Source of the DNA: Gemmatimonadota bacterium
Lineage (GTDB): Bacteria > Gemmatimonadota > Gemmatimonadetes > Gemmatimonadales > Gemmatimonadaceae
DNA: 64,000 nucleotides
Assembly (NCBI GenBank): GCA_025359135.1
Contig: JANYHJ010000175.1
Location: 1 to 64,000, forward strand
Direction: 5' to 3'
The position numbers and the translations under genes were made by a program. The notes beneath the pieces are model-generated. The model saw nothing but the letters and a program-made list of their open reading frames with translations. It searched no databases and was not told the origin of the DNA. Positions 16,920-24,972 of this stretch are shown in pieces (the stretch's first letter is position 1; every line of letters begins with the position of its first letter).

Positions 16920-17990
16920 ATGCGGGGCGCGCTCGATCACGTCACGGAAGCCATCCTCACGGCCGATGACTCCGGTGCGCTCCTCACCGGCAATGCTGCC
17001 GCGCGCGCGCTCCTCGCCCTGCCGCCCGACACGCCACTCGAGGGCCGCACGCTCGACGACGCCCTCGCGCAGGAAGCGCACGCCGTCTTCGCCACCGCGC
17101 GCGAACATGCCGCCGAGCTCGGCAGCTGGACCGGCGACGTCGTCATGCGGCGCGCCAACGGCGAGGACTGTGCGGTCTCGCTCACCCTCCTCGCACAACG
17201 TTCACCCGGTGGCGCGCTGACCGGCTGGACGGTCGTCGCGCGCGAACTCTCGAGTCCCGTGCGTCTGCGCGCGGTTGATTCCCAAGCCCGACGCTACGAG
17301 GCGGTTGGTCGCCTCGCCTCGGGCGTCGCGCACGACTTCCAGAACCTCCTCGCCGCCACGCTGGCGACATCCGAGCACCTGCTCGAGCGCTTCGCCGAGG
17401 GCAGCGCGGAACGGAGCGATGTCGAAGCCATTCGTTCGGCGAGCGAGCGCTCCTCGGGACTCGTCAAGCAGTTGCTGGGCTATGCACGACGGGCCTTCGA
17501 CGCGCCACGTGCGTCCGATTTGAACGCCGCCGCGCGCGGCGTCCACGACCTGCTGGCGCGCGTGCTCACGCCGGCCATCACGCTCGAGTACGACCTCGCG
17601 CCGGTCCTGCCCCTCGTGCCGATCGACCGTGCCCCGCTCGAGCAGGCGTTGCTCACCCTCGCCGTCGTCGTGCGCGACGTGCTCCCCACGGGCGGCGTCA
17701 TGACGATCCGCACCGACGAGATCGTGCACATTCCGCAGGGTACCGTGCGCTCCGTGGCCCCGCCGGGGCGCTACGTCGCCCTCACGGTCAGCGCTCGCCG
17801 CACTGCGGCGCAGCTCGCCGGCTCGGCTCGGCGTCGCGACGATACGGGACTCGCCCTCGCGTCCGTGAGCGCGCTCGCGGCGCAGTCGGGCGGCTATCTC
17901 TGGGGCGAATCCACCCTGGGCCGCGAGGCCACGTACACGCTCTGGATTCCGCGCGCCGACGACGAGCTGAGCGCCACCGTCATCGACTGA
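16920..17990 (+). CDS. PAS histidine kinase-like protein with degenerate ATPase domain
   Basis: After the ATG at 16920 (start uncertain; the upstream frame runs through the tRNA and is not coding) a PAS-like domain covers residues 1-115. The dimerisation helix is ordinary, RLASGVAHDFQNLLAA, with the phospho-acceptor His near residue 139. The ATP-binding part is not. The N box reads EQALLTLAVVVRDVLP where family members have asparagines, no DxGxG G1 box is present, and the G2 box has become RDDTGLALAS. It may be an inactive or scaffold kinase. No response regulator gene is adjacent. Confidence 0.78.
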   Translation: MRGALDHVTEAILTADDSGALLTGNAAARALLALPPDTPLEGRTLDDALAQEAHAVFATAREHAAELGSWTGDVVMRRANGEDCAVSLTLLAQRSPGGALTGWTVVARELSSPVRLRAVDSQARRYEAVGRLASGVAHDFQNLLAATLATSEHLLERFAEGSAERSDVEAIRSASERSSGLVKQLLGYARRAFDAPRASDLNAAARGVHDLLARVLTPAITLEYDLAPVLPLVPIDRAPLEQALLTLAVVVRDVLPTGGVMTIRTDEIVHIPQGTVRSVAPPGRYVALTVSARRTAAQLAGSARRRDDTGLALASVSALAAQSGGYLWGESTLGREATYTLWIPRADDELSATVID

Positions 17991-17996
17991 ACCTCG

Positions 17997-18002
17997 TAGC
18001 TT
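17997..18002 (+). promoter_or_regulatory. -10 element for leaderless deoxynucleoside kinase gene
   Basis: TAGCTT ends 6 nt before the ATG at 18009; there is no Shine-Dalgarno sequence. Confidence 0.55.
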
Positions 18003-18008
18003 TCCGCC

Positions 18009-18665
18009 ATGCTTCTCGCGATTGCGGGCATGGTGGGCACGGGCAAGAGCACGCTCACAGGCGCCCTCGCCACCCGCTTCGGCCTCCAGCAGGCACAGGA
18101 GTCCGTCGACGACGACAACCCGTGGCTCGCCGCCTACTACGGCGACCCGGACGGGATGCGCCGCTACGCACTGCCGCTCCAGCTGCACTTCCTCGCCACG
18201 CGCTTTGCCGCGCTGCGCCGCATGCGGGCGCGCGGCGGTGGCTGGGTCCTCGACCGCACCTGGTACGAGGACGCCGAGATCTTCGCGCGCGGCGCCTTCG
18301 AGCGCGGACAGATGACGGGCGAGGAGTTCGACCTCTACGAGCGGCTCTACGGCGAATTGCTCCGCTCGCCCGCGGCACGCGCGCCCGCGCTCCTCGTCTA
18401 CCTCCACGCACCCCTCGACGAGATCCTCGCGCGCATCGCGCGGCGCGGCCGGGACAAGGAGCGCGACACCCCGGCCGACTATTGGGAGGAGCTCCACGCG
18501 CGCTACGAACGCTGGATCGCGTCCTTCCGTCGTTGCCCGGTGCTCCGCGTCGATGTCCGCGACTACGACGTGGTGGCCTCGCCGGCCTCCCTCGACACCG
18601 TGGTCCGCCTCATCCGCGACCGGGTGGCGCCCCGGCTCCCGCAGCACGAACTTTGGGACGGATGA
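18009..18665 (+). CDS. Deoxynucleoside kinase family protein
   Basis: Phosphorylates deoxynucleosides in salvage. The 218 residues start directly with the P-loop AGMVGTGKSTL (residues 6-16). The motif WVLDRTWYEDAEIFA near 80 corresponds to the family's DRS/WYED region that binds substrate and activates catalysis. An arginine-rich lid, ILARIARRGRDKER, lies near 140. The length and motifs suit the dCK/dGK/dAK group; base specificity cannot be read from this. The next gene overlaps it by 4 bp (ATGA). Confidence 0.88.
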   Translation: MLLAIAGMVGTGKSTLTGALATRFGLQQAQESVDDDNPWLAAYYGDPDGMRRYALPLQLHFLATRFAALRRMRARGGGWVLDRTWYEDAEIFARGAFERGQMTGEEFDLYERLYGELLRSPAARAPALLVYLHAPLDEILARIARRGRDKERDTPADYWEELHARYERWIASFRRCPVLRVDVRDYDVVASPASLDTVVRLIRDRVAPRLPQHELWDG

Positions 18666-19009
18666 AGGTCCTCCCGCGCTTTCGTGTTGCCGTACTCGTC
18701 GCCGTCGTGGCGGCCGCGTCCCTCGCCGGGGCGTCGGCCACGCGGGCTGCCGCACCCGGCCGCCAGCATGTCATCGACATGAAGGGCAAGCGCTATCGCC
18801 CCGATTCGCTCTTCATTGCCGCGGGCGACACCGTGGTCTGGAACAACGCCGACGACGAGCCGCACTCCGTCACGATGGACACCACCGAATTCGATTCGGG
18901 TGACATCAACCCGGGTTCGAAATTCCGCTGGACCTTCCGCCAGAAGGGACGCCTCCGCTACCACTGCGAAGTGCATCCGCGCATGAAGGGCACCCTCATC
19001 GTCCGCTAG
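18662..19009 (+). CDS. Exported cupredoxin (plastocyanin-like blue copper protein)
   Basis: A signal peptide of about 30 residues is followed by a single cupredoxin domain of about 85 residues. The type 1 copper ligands are visible: His in DEPHSVTMD, and Cys, His and Met in [11 protein letters not shown]. The protein should be a periplasmic electron carrier or copper-binding protein. It overlaps the kinase gene by ATGA and is therefore probably translationally coupled, although no functional link between the two is evident. Confidence 0.9.
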   Translation: MKVLPRFRVAVLVAVVAAASLAGASATRAAAPGRQHVIDMKGKRYRPDSLFIAAGDTVVWNNADDEPHSVTMDTTEFDSGDINPGSKFRWTFRQKGRLRYHCEVHPRMKGTLIVR

Positions 19010-19040
19010 CTCCCAACGCCCCGACTTCCCCCGACTTCCC

Positions 19041-19247
19041 ATGATCGGCCAGCTCATCGCCCAGCTCGCGCAGACGAACATCGAACTGTGGCACGAGGAG
19101 GACAAGGCGCGCCTCACCGATGACCACGTCGTGGCCGCGGCCAAGCGCAACGTCGACAAGCTCAACCAGCGTCGCAACGACCTGATCGAGCAGATCGACG
19201 CGCGCGTGCGCCAGGCCATCTCCGACGCCCAGTCGGCGAACCCGTAG
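19041..19247 (+). CDS. N-terminal half of a split DUF4254 protein
   Basis: The 68 residues contain [14 protein letters not shown] and [14 protein letters not shown], which resemble the first half of DUF4254. In the single-chain proteins I know from Bacteroidota-like genomes this is followed by the part encoded here by the next gene. The stop is 2 bp before the next ATG, in another frame. DUF4254 genes are usually found in surface polysaccharide or LPS loci, as here; their biochemical role is not known. Confidence 0.7.
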   Translation: MIGQLIAQLAQTNIELWHEEDKARLTDDHVVAAAKRNVDKLNQRRNDLIEQIDARVRQAISDAQSANP

Positions 19248-19249
19248 CC

Positions 19250-19528
19250 ATGGCCGAGACCATTGGCTGGCTCTGCGACAAGCTGAGCATCATCGAGCTC
19301 AAGCTCTACCACATGCGCGAACAGGCGGAGCGTGCCGACGTCACGACCGAGTTCCGCACCCTCTGCCTCGACAAGGTCGGCGTCATGGTCGAGCAGCGCG
19401 ACGACCTGGCCAACGAGCTCACGCAACTGTTCGGCGACATCGTGGCCGGTCGCGTCGTACCCAAGGTCTACCGCCAGTTCAAGATGTACAACGATCCGCA
19501 GTACCGGACCAAGGCGGCGCCCACATGA
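19250..19528 (+). CDS. C-terminal half of a split DUF4254 protein
   Basis: The 92 residues carry [19 protein letters not shown], then [18 protein letters not shown], and [11 protein letters not shown], which resemble the second half of DUF4254. A single insertion or deletion at the junction would restore one chain, but both pieces have clean starts and stops, so two interacting subunits are equally possible. The last 4 bp overlap the start of rfbF (ATGA), tying it to the sugar operon. Confidence 0.7.
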   Translation: MAETIGWLCDKLSIIELKLYHMREQAERADVTTEFRTLCLDKVGVMVEQRDDLANELTQLFGDIVAGRVVPKVYRQFKMYNDPQYRTKAAPT

Positions 19529-20292
19529 AGGCGGTCATCCTCGCCGGCGGCCTCGGCACGCGCCTCGCCGAGGAGACGAGCGTCCGCCCCAAGCCCATGG
19601 TGGAGATCGGCGGCAAGCCGATCCTCTGGCACATCATGAAGATCTATGCGGCCCACGGCATCCACGACTTCGTGATCTGCCTCGGCTACAAGGGCTACAT
19701 GATCAAGGAGTACTTCGCCAACTACTTCCTGCACCAGGCCGACGTCACCATCGACCTCGCCGCCAACAGGATCGACGTGCACGGAGCCAAGGCCGAGCCA
19801 TGGCGCGTCTCGCTCATCGACACGGGCGAAAACACGATGACGGGCGGCCGCTTGCGTCGCGTGCGCGACTACGTCGGCAACGACGACTTCTGCTTCACGT
19901 ACGGCGACGGCGTGGGCGACGTGGACATCACGACGCTCATCGCGGAGCACCGGGCGTCCAAGCGGCTCGCGACGGTGACCGTCACGCATCCGCCCGGTCG
20001 CTTCGGCGCCGTGCGCCTCGATGGCACGCGCGTCAGCGAGTTCGTCGAGAAGCCCGCAGGCGACGGCTCGTGGATCAACGCCGGCTTCTTCGTCTGCTCG
20101 CCCCGCGCGCTCGACTACGTGAGCGGCGACGACACCGTCTGGGAGCGCGAGCCGATGGAACGGCTCGCGCGTGACGGACAGCTCTCCGCGCACAAGCACG
20201 AAGGATTCTGGCAGCCCATGGACGCCCTGCGCGACAAGCAGCAACTCGAAGCGCTCTGGGCCACGGGCAACGCCCCGTGGAAGCGCTGGTGA
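19525..20292 (+). CDS. rfbF: Glucose-1-phosphate cytidylyltransferase
   Basis: Makes CDP-glucose from CTP and glucose 1-phosphate, the first step toward CDP-activated deoxysugars. The 255 residues begin with the nucleotidyltransferase signature [20 protein letters not shown] and [18 protein letters not shown], which distinguishes RfbF from the dTDP enzyme Rml[11 protein letters not shown] carries the metal-binding Asp. [19 protein letters not shown] and [14 protein letters not shown] complete the sugar-binding part. It overlaps the DUF4254 gene by 4 bp and is followed 6 bp later by rfbG. Confidence 0.94.
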   Translation: MKAVILAGGLGTRLAEETSVRPKPMVEIGGKPILWHIMKIYAAHGIHDFVICLGYKGYMIKEYFANYFLHQADVTIDLAANRIDVHGAKAEPWRVSLIDTGENTMTGGRLRRVRDYVGNDDFCFTYGDGVGDVDITTLIAEHRASKRLATVTVTHPPGRFGAVRLDGTRVSEFVEKPAGDGSWINAGFFVCSPRALDYVSGDDTVWEREPMERLARDGQLSAHKHEGFWQPMDALRDKQQLEALWATGNAPWKRW

Positions 20293-20298
20293 CACCGG

Positions 20299-21369
20299 GT
20301 GATTGATCGCGCCTTCTGGAACGGTCGGCGCGTCTTCGTCACCGGTCATACCGGCTTCAAGGGCAGCTGGCTCACACTCTGGCTCGATTCGCTCGGCGCG
20401 CACGTCGCGGGCCTGGCACTGGCACCCGCCACGACGCCGGCGCTCTTCGACGTCGCGAACGTCGGCAACGGCATCGTCTCCACCATCGCCGACATCCGCG
20501 ACGAGGCCGCCCTCGCGCGCGCCATGATTGCGGCCGATCCGGAGGTGATCTTCCACCTCGCCGCGCAACCGCTCGTGCGTGCCTCGTATCGCGAGCCCGT
20601 GGCCACGTTCGCCGCCAACGTCATGGGCACCGCGCACCTGCTCGAAGGAGCGCGCGCGCTGCCGAGCCTGCGGGCCGTCGTCGTCATCACCACCGACAAG
20701 GTCTACGAGAATCGTGAGCGGGAGCACGGCTACACCGAGACCGACACGCTCGGCGGCCACGATCCGTACAGCGCATCCAAGGCCGCGGCCGAACTCGTGG
20801 TCGCGTCATATCGCCGGTCTTTCTTCAGCGCGCCGATCGATGGCCGGACGATCGGCGTCGCCACGGCGCGCGCCGGCAATGTCATCGGCGGCGGCGACTG
20901 GGCTGACGATCGGCTCATCCCCGATCTCGTGCGTGCCTTCGCGGTGGGCCGCACCGTCGACATCCGCTATCCGCAGGCCGTGCGTCCGTGGCAGCATGTC
21001 ATCGAGCCGCTCTCGGGATACCTGCGCCTCGCGGAACGCCTGGTGAGCGCGCCGAACAGCTACGCAGAAGCGTGGAACTTCGGCCCTGATACGCTCGATG
21101 CGCGACCGGTGGCATGGATCGCCGACCGCGTCGTCGCGCACTGGGGCAACGGCGCGCGGTGGACCCACACGGGCGGCGATCATCCGCACGAGACGGGACA
21201 CCTCGCGCTCGACATCTCCAAGGCCCGACAGCGCCTCGATTGGCGTCCGCGCCTCGACCTCGCCACGGCTCTCGACTGGACCGTGGACTGGTATCGCGCG
21301 CACGCCCGCGGAGCCGACATGCGCGCCGTCTCGCTCGAGCAGCTTCACGCCTACGCCTCGCGTCCGTGA
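20299..21369 (+). CDS. rfbG: CDP-glucose 4,6-dehydratase
   Basis: Converts CDP-glucose to CDP-4-keto-6-deoxyglucose using bound NAD. It is an extended SDR of 356 residues starting with GTG. The cofactor loop is VTGHTGFKGSWL near residue 15. FHLAAQPLVRASYREPV and TTDKVYENRE, followed by the catalytic HDPYSASKAAAE near 155, are typical of RfbG. AGNVIGGGDWADDRLIPD and RPWQHVIEPLSGYL complete the match. It overlaps the methyltransferase gene by GTGA. Confidence 0.94.
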   Translation: MIDRAFWNGRRVFVTGHTGFKGSWLTLWLDSLGAHVAGLALAPATTPALFDVANVGNGIVSTIADIRDEAALARAMIAADPEVIFHLAAQPLVRASYREPVATFAANVMGTAHLLEGARALPSLRAVVVITTDKVYENREREHGYTETDTLGGHDPYSASKAAAELVVASYRRSFFSAPIDGRTIGVATARAGNVIGGGDWADDRLIPDLVRAFAVGRTVDIRYPQAVRPWQHVIEPLSGYLRLAERLVSAPNSYAEAWNFGPDTLDARPVAWIADRVVAHWGNGARWTHTGGDHPHETGHLALDISKARQRLDWRPRLDLATALDWTVDWYRAHARGADMRAVSLEQLHAYASRP

Positions 21370-22607
21370 CCACACGCACCCGCGCCTGCCGCTCCTGCGG
21401 CGCCGCGCTCACCGCCACCTTCTGCGACCTCGGCATGTCGCCGCCGTCGAACGCCTACCGCACCACGGAGACGCTCGACCAGGCGGAGGCCTTCTACCCG
21501 TTGCACGCGTGGGTCTGCGGCACCTGCTTCCTCGTGCAGCTCGAGCAGTTCCAGAGCCCCGACGAGATCTTCAGCGACTACGCCTACTTCTCGTCGATGT
21601 CGGACAGTTGGCTCGCGCACTGCGAAGCGTACGCCGGCAGCGCCATCGCGAGCCTGCGACTCGACACCAGGAGTCAGGTGGTCGAAATCGCCAGCAACGA
21701 CGGATACCTGCTGCAGTTCTTCCACAAGCAGGGCATTCCGGTGCTCGGCATCGAGCCTGCGGCCAACGTGGCCAGGCACGCCGAAGCGAAGGGCATTCGC
21801 AGCGTCGTGAAGTTCTTCGGCGCCGCCACGGCGCGTGAGCTCGTGGCTGCGGGCGCGCGAGCCGACCTGCTGATCGGCAACAACGTGCTCGCGCACGTGC
21901 CCGACCTGAACGACTTCATCGCGGGACTCGCCGTGCTGCTCGCTCCCACGGGCACGATCAACATGGAGTTCCCGCACCTCCTGCGCCTCATGGCGGAGAA
22001 CCAGTTCGACACGATCTACCACGAACACTTCTCCTACCTGTCGCTGCTCGCCGTGCGGACCGCGTTCGCGCGGCATGGCCTCGTGATCTTCGACGTCGAA
22101 GAGGTGCGCACGCATGGCGGGTCGCTGCGCATCCACGCACGCCACGCCGCCGATGCGTCGCGGCCCGTCTCGGATCGTGCGCGCGCACTCGACGCGCGCG
22201 AACAGGCCGCGGGCCTGGGCTCACTCGCCGCGTACGGCGCATTCGACGAGCAGGTCAAGGAGACCAAGCGCGCACTGCTCGCGTTCCTCATCGAGGCCCG
22301 CCGCGCCGGCAAGCGCATCGCCGGATATGGCGCGGCCGCCAAGGGCAACACCCTCCTCAACTACTGCGGCATCCGCTCCGACTTTCTCGACTACGTGGTC
22401 GACCGCAGCCCGCACAAGCAGGGCCGGTTTCTCCCGGGCACGCACCTCCCCATCCTCGCGCCCGACCAGCTCGCGGTCACGAAGCCCGACTACGTGCTCA
22501 TCCTGCCGTGGAACATCGCGGCCGAGGTCATGGAGCAGATGGCGCACATCCGGAGTTGGGGCGGCCGGTTCGTCGTCCCCATTCCGCGCGTCACGGTGCT
22601 CGCGTGA
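21366..22607 (+). CDS. Sugar C-methyltransferase with zinc-binding domain (SAM-dependent)
   Basis: 413 residues starting with the GTG that overlaps the rfbG stop. Three parts are visible: an N-terminal zinc-binding domain (CRSCG near residue 7, CGTC near 50), a SAM-binding core with VVEIASNDGYLLQ near 103 and NNVLAHVPDL, and a C-terminal domain with GYGAAAKGNTLLNY. This three-part design is that of NDP-hexose C-methyltransferases such as those for branched deoxysugars. In this operon the likely substrate is a CDP-4-keto-6-deoxyhexose, which would give a methyl-branched sugar; that is inference. Confidence 0.88.
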   Translation: MTTRTRACRSCGAALTATFCDLGMSPPSNAYRTTETLDQAEAFYPLHAWVCGTCFLVQLEQFQSPDEIFSDYAYFSSMSDSWLAHCEAYAGSAIASLRLDTRSQVVEIASNDGYLLQFFHKQGIPVLGIEPAANVARHAEAKGIRSVVKFFGAATARELVAAGARADLLIGNNVLAHVPDLNDFIAGLAVLLAPTGTINMEFPHLLRLMAENQFDTIYHEHFSYLSLLAVRTAFARHGLVIFDVEEVRTHGGSLRIHARHAADASRPVSDRARALDAREQAAGLGSLAAYGAFDEQVKETKRALLAFLIEARRAGKRIAGYGAAAKGNTLLNYCGIRSDFLDYVVDRSPHKQGRFLPGTHLPILAPDQLAVTKPDYVLILPWNIAAEVMEQMAHIRSWGGRFVVPIPRVTVLA

Positions 22608-23140
22608 TCTTCACGCCCACGCCCCTCGCCGGCGCGGTGATGATCGACGTCGAGCGCATCGACGATGAGCGCGGCTTCTTCGCGCGCTCCTTCGCCGTGG
22701 ACGAGTTCGAGGCACAAGGACTCGACGCGCGCGTGGCCCAGTGCAACAGCTCCTTCAACCGCAAGCGGGGCATCCTGCGCGGCATGCACTGGCAAGCCGA
22801 TCCACACGGCGAGGCCAAGCTCGTGCGCTGCGTTGCGGGCGCCATCTACGATGTCATCGTCGACATCCGCCAGGACTCCGCCACGCGCTGGCAGTGGACG
22901 GGCGTCGAGCTCAGTGCACAGAACCGACGCGCGCTCTACATCCCGATCGGCTTCGCCCACGGCTTCCAGGTGCTCGACGACAACACCGAAGTGTTCTACC
23001 AGATGTCGGTGCCGTTCCACGGTCCCTCGGGTCGCGGCCTGCGCTTCGACGACCCGCGTGTCGGCATCGCGTGGCCGCTCGCCAACCCGATCATGAACGA
23101 GCGTGATCGCGTCTTTCCGCTGCTCGAGGACGCGACGTGA
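22604..23140 (+). CDS. RfbC/RmlC-like 4-keto-6-deoxyhexose 3,5-epimerase
   Basis: 178 residues from the GTG overlapping the previous stop; ORFs starting further upstream are extensions into the methyltransferase gene. The cupin motifs of RmlC are clear: DERGFFARSF, CNSSFNRKRGILRGMHWQ with the catalytic His, and LVRCVAGAIYDVIVDIR. ALYIPIGFAHGFQVL and the catalytic Tyr of EVFYQMS follow. RmlC acts on dTDP sugars, but the neighbours here make CDP sugars, so a CDP-linked substrate is more likely. Confidence 0.9.
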   Translation: MIFTPTPLAGAVMIDVERIDDERGFFARSFAVDEFEAQGLDARVAQCNSSFNRKRGILRGMHWQADPHGEAKLVRCVAGAIYDVIVDIRQDSATRWQWTGVELSAQNRRALYIPIGFAHGFQVLDDNTEVFYQMSVPFHGPSGRGLRFDDPRVGIAWPLANPIMNERDRVFPLLEDAT

Positions 23141-24006
23141 AGGTGCTCCTCCTCGGCGCCCGCGGTCAGTTGGGCAGCGACCTTCGTCTGGGCGGAGTGG
23201 CTCACGAGATCGTCGCACCCGCGCGCGAGGCGCTCGACGTCACCGACGCGGGCGCCGTGCGCGGCGCGATCGCGGCCGCCCGGCCCGACGTCGTCATCAA
23301 CTGCACCGCGTTCCACAACGTGCCGCTGTGCGAGTCGGAACCCGAGCTCGCGTTCCGCACCAATGGCGTGGCCGTGCGCGACATCGCCATGGCCTGCGCC
23401 GAACGCAACGTCCGCCTCGTCACCTACAGCAGTGACTATGTGTTCGGTGGCGACCAGACTACGCCCTACAGCGAAGACGCGACGCCTCACCCGCTCCAGG
23501 TGTACGGTATCACGCGACTCGCGGGCGAGCACGCGGCACTTGCCTGCGCTCCCGAGCACGCGATCGTCATCCGCACGTGCGGCCTCTACGGCGCCGCCGG
23601 TTCGTCGTCCAAGGGCGGAAATTTCGTGAACGGTCGCGTACTCGAGGCGCGCGCCGGTCATGATCTCGAGATGGCGAGCGAGCAGGTCGTCTCGCCCACC
23701 GCCACGACCGACCTCGCGCACGCCACCTGGCAACTGCTGCTCGCATCCGGCACGACGCCCGGCATCTACCACCTCGTGAATGAGGGCGCCTGCAGCTGGT
23801 TCGAGTTTGCGCAGGAGATCTTCGCGCTCACGCGCTCACGCGGCACCGTGCGTCCCGTGGATCGCGGAGCGCGCACGGGTGCCATGCGCCGCCCCCGCTA
23901 CTCGGTCCTCGCCAACACCCGTGCCCGCGCACTCGGCGTGACGCTGCGTCCGTGGCGCGACGCACTCGCCGACTACGTGCGCACTACCTGGCCGGAGTTC
24001 GCGTGA
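23137..24006 (+). CDS. RfbD/RmlD-like 4-ketohexose reductase
   Basis: 289 residues, GTG start overlapping the epimerase stop. The dinucleotide motif LGARGQLGSDL opens the protein, and VTYSSDYVFGGDQTTPYSE is the typical RmlD active-site region. The YxxxK motif, however, reads VYGITRLAGE, so the usual catalytic Lys is Arg. C-terminal RPRYSVLANTRARALGV is the conserved substrate-binding end. The Lys-to-Arg change could alter activity or cofactor handling. Expected role: reducing the 4-keto group of the activated deoxysugar. Confidence 0.88.
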   Translation: MKVLLLGARGQLGSDLRLGGVAHEIVAPAREALDVTDAGAVRGAIAAARPDVVINCTAFHNVPLCESEPELAFRTNGVAVRDIAMACAERNVRLVTYSSDYVFGGDQTTPYSEDATPHPLQVYGITRLAGEHAALACAPEHAIVIRTCGLYGAAGSSSKGGNFVNGRVLEARAGHDLEMASEQVVSPTATTDLAHATWQLLLASGTTPGIYHLVNEGACSWFEFAQEIFALTRSRGTVRPVDRGARTGAMRRPRYSVLANTRARALGVTLRPWRDALADYVRTTWPEFA

Positions 24007-24968
24007 CCGCCGCCGCACGCACCTGCCGCATCTGCGGTGGCGCCATCGCCGGCACACTCGACGTCCGCGAGATGATGTTCGGCACGCGTGAGCAGTTCCG
24101 CTATGAGCGCTGCGGTGCCTGCGGATGTCTCCAGATCGCCGAACTTCCCGCGGACGTCGGCCGCTTCTATCCAGCCGACTACTACAGCTTCGCCGTCAAG
24201 CCGCCCAACGCGCTCAAGCGCCTGCGGCGACGCATCAAGCGCCGCCCCATCCTCGGCGCACCAGCGGCGGTCGCGAAGCTCCTGCGTTCCGCCTTTCCGC
24301 GTGATGGCCTGCTGCACCTCTATCGCGAAGTCGGCGCGCGCACGAGTGATCGCATCCTCGATGTCGGCACCGGTTCGGGCGAACATGTACTCGCGTTGCG
24401 CGACGCGGGCGTCTCGGCGGCCGTCGGACTCGACCCCTTCATCGCCACCGACATCATGGATCAGGGGCGCATCCTGGTCCACAAGCAGGAGTTGGGTCGC
24501 ATGAGCGGCCAGTTCGAGCTCGTCACGTTCCATCACGCGCTCGAGCATGTGCCCGACCAGGTAGCGACCCTCACGGACGCGCGAGCCCGCCTCGCACCCA
24601 ACGGACGCGTGCTCGTGCGCGTGCCGTCCGTGTCGTCGTGGGCCTTCGAGCACTACGGCGCCGACTGGGTCAACCTCGATGCACCGCGTCACTTCTGTCT
24701 CCACTCGCACGAGAGCATCCGACTGGCAGCGCAGCGCGCCGGCCTGCGCGTCGATCGACTCTGGTGCGACTCCACCGCGATGTCGTTCATGGGCAGTGAG
24801 CAGTACCGACGCGACATGCCCCTCATGGATCCCCTGAGCTTCGCGCGCACGAAACGCGGCGGACTCTTCTCCCCCGCGGAACGCACCGAGTTCGAGCGCC
24901 GGGCGCAGGCCCTCAATCGCGAACTTCGTGGTGACTGGATCTGCGTCCTCATGAGCGCCGCCTCCTGA
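24003..24968 (+). CDS. Class I SAM-dependent methyltransferase with N-terminal zinc-binding motif
   Basis: 321 residues from the GTG overlapping the reductase stop. The N-terminus has CRICGG and CGACGC, a probable zinc ribbon. The SAM pocket motif RILDVGTGSGEHVLALRDAG is near residue 115, followed by VTFHHALEHVPD and the late-strand motif NGRVLVRVPSVSSWA. It resembles methyltransferases acting on surface glycans or NDP sugars. O- or C-methylation of the sugar made in this operon is inferred from position only. Confidence 0.86.
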   Translation: MTAAARTCRICGGAIAGTLDVREMMFGTREQFRYERCGACGCLQIAELPADVGRFYPADYYSFAVKPPNALKRLRRRIKRRPILGAPAAVAKLLRSAFPRDGLLHLYREVGARTSDRILDVGTGSGEHVLALRDAGVSAAVGLDPFIATDIMDQGRILVHKQELGRMSGQFELVTFHHALEHVPDQVATLTDARARLAPNGRVLVRVPSVSSWAFEHYGADWVNLDAPRHFCLHSHESIRLAAQRAGLRVDRLWCDSTAMSFMGSEQYRRDMPLMDPLSFARTKRGGLFSPAERTEFERRAQALNRELRGDWICVLMSAAS

Positions 24969-24972
24969 TCGC

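Noticed and set aside
22508-22603. Longer N-terminus for the RmlC-like epimerase
   Set aside because: The extra residues lie in the methyltransferase gene. The GTG at 22604 overlaps the stop exactly as at the other junctions of the operon.
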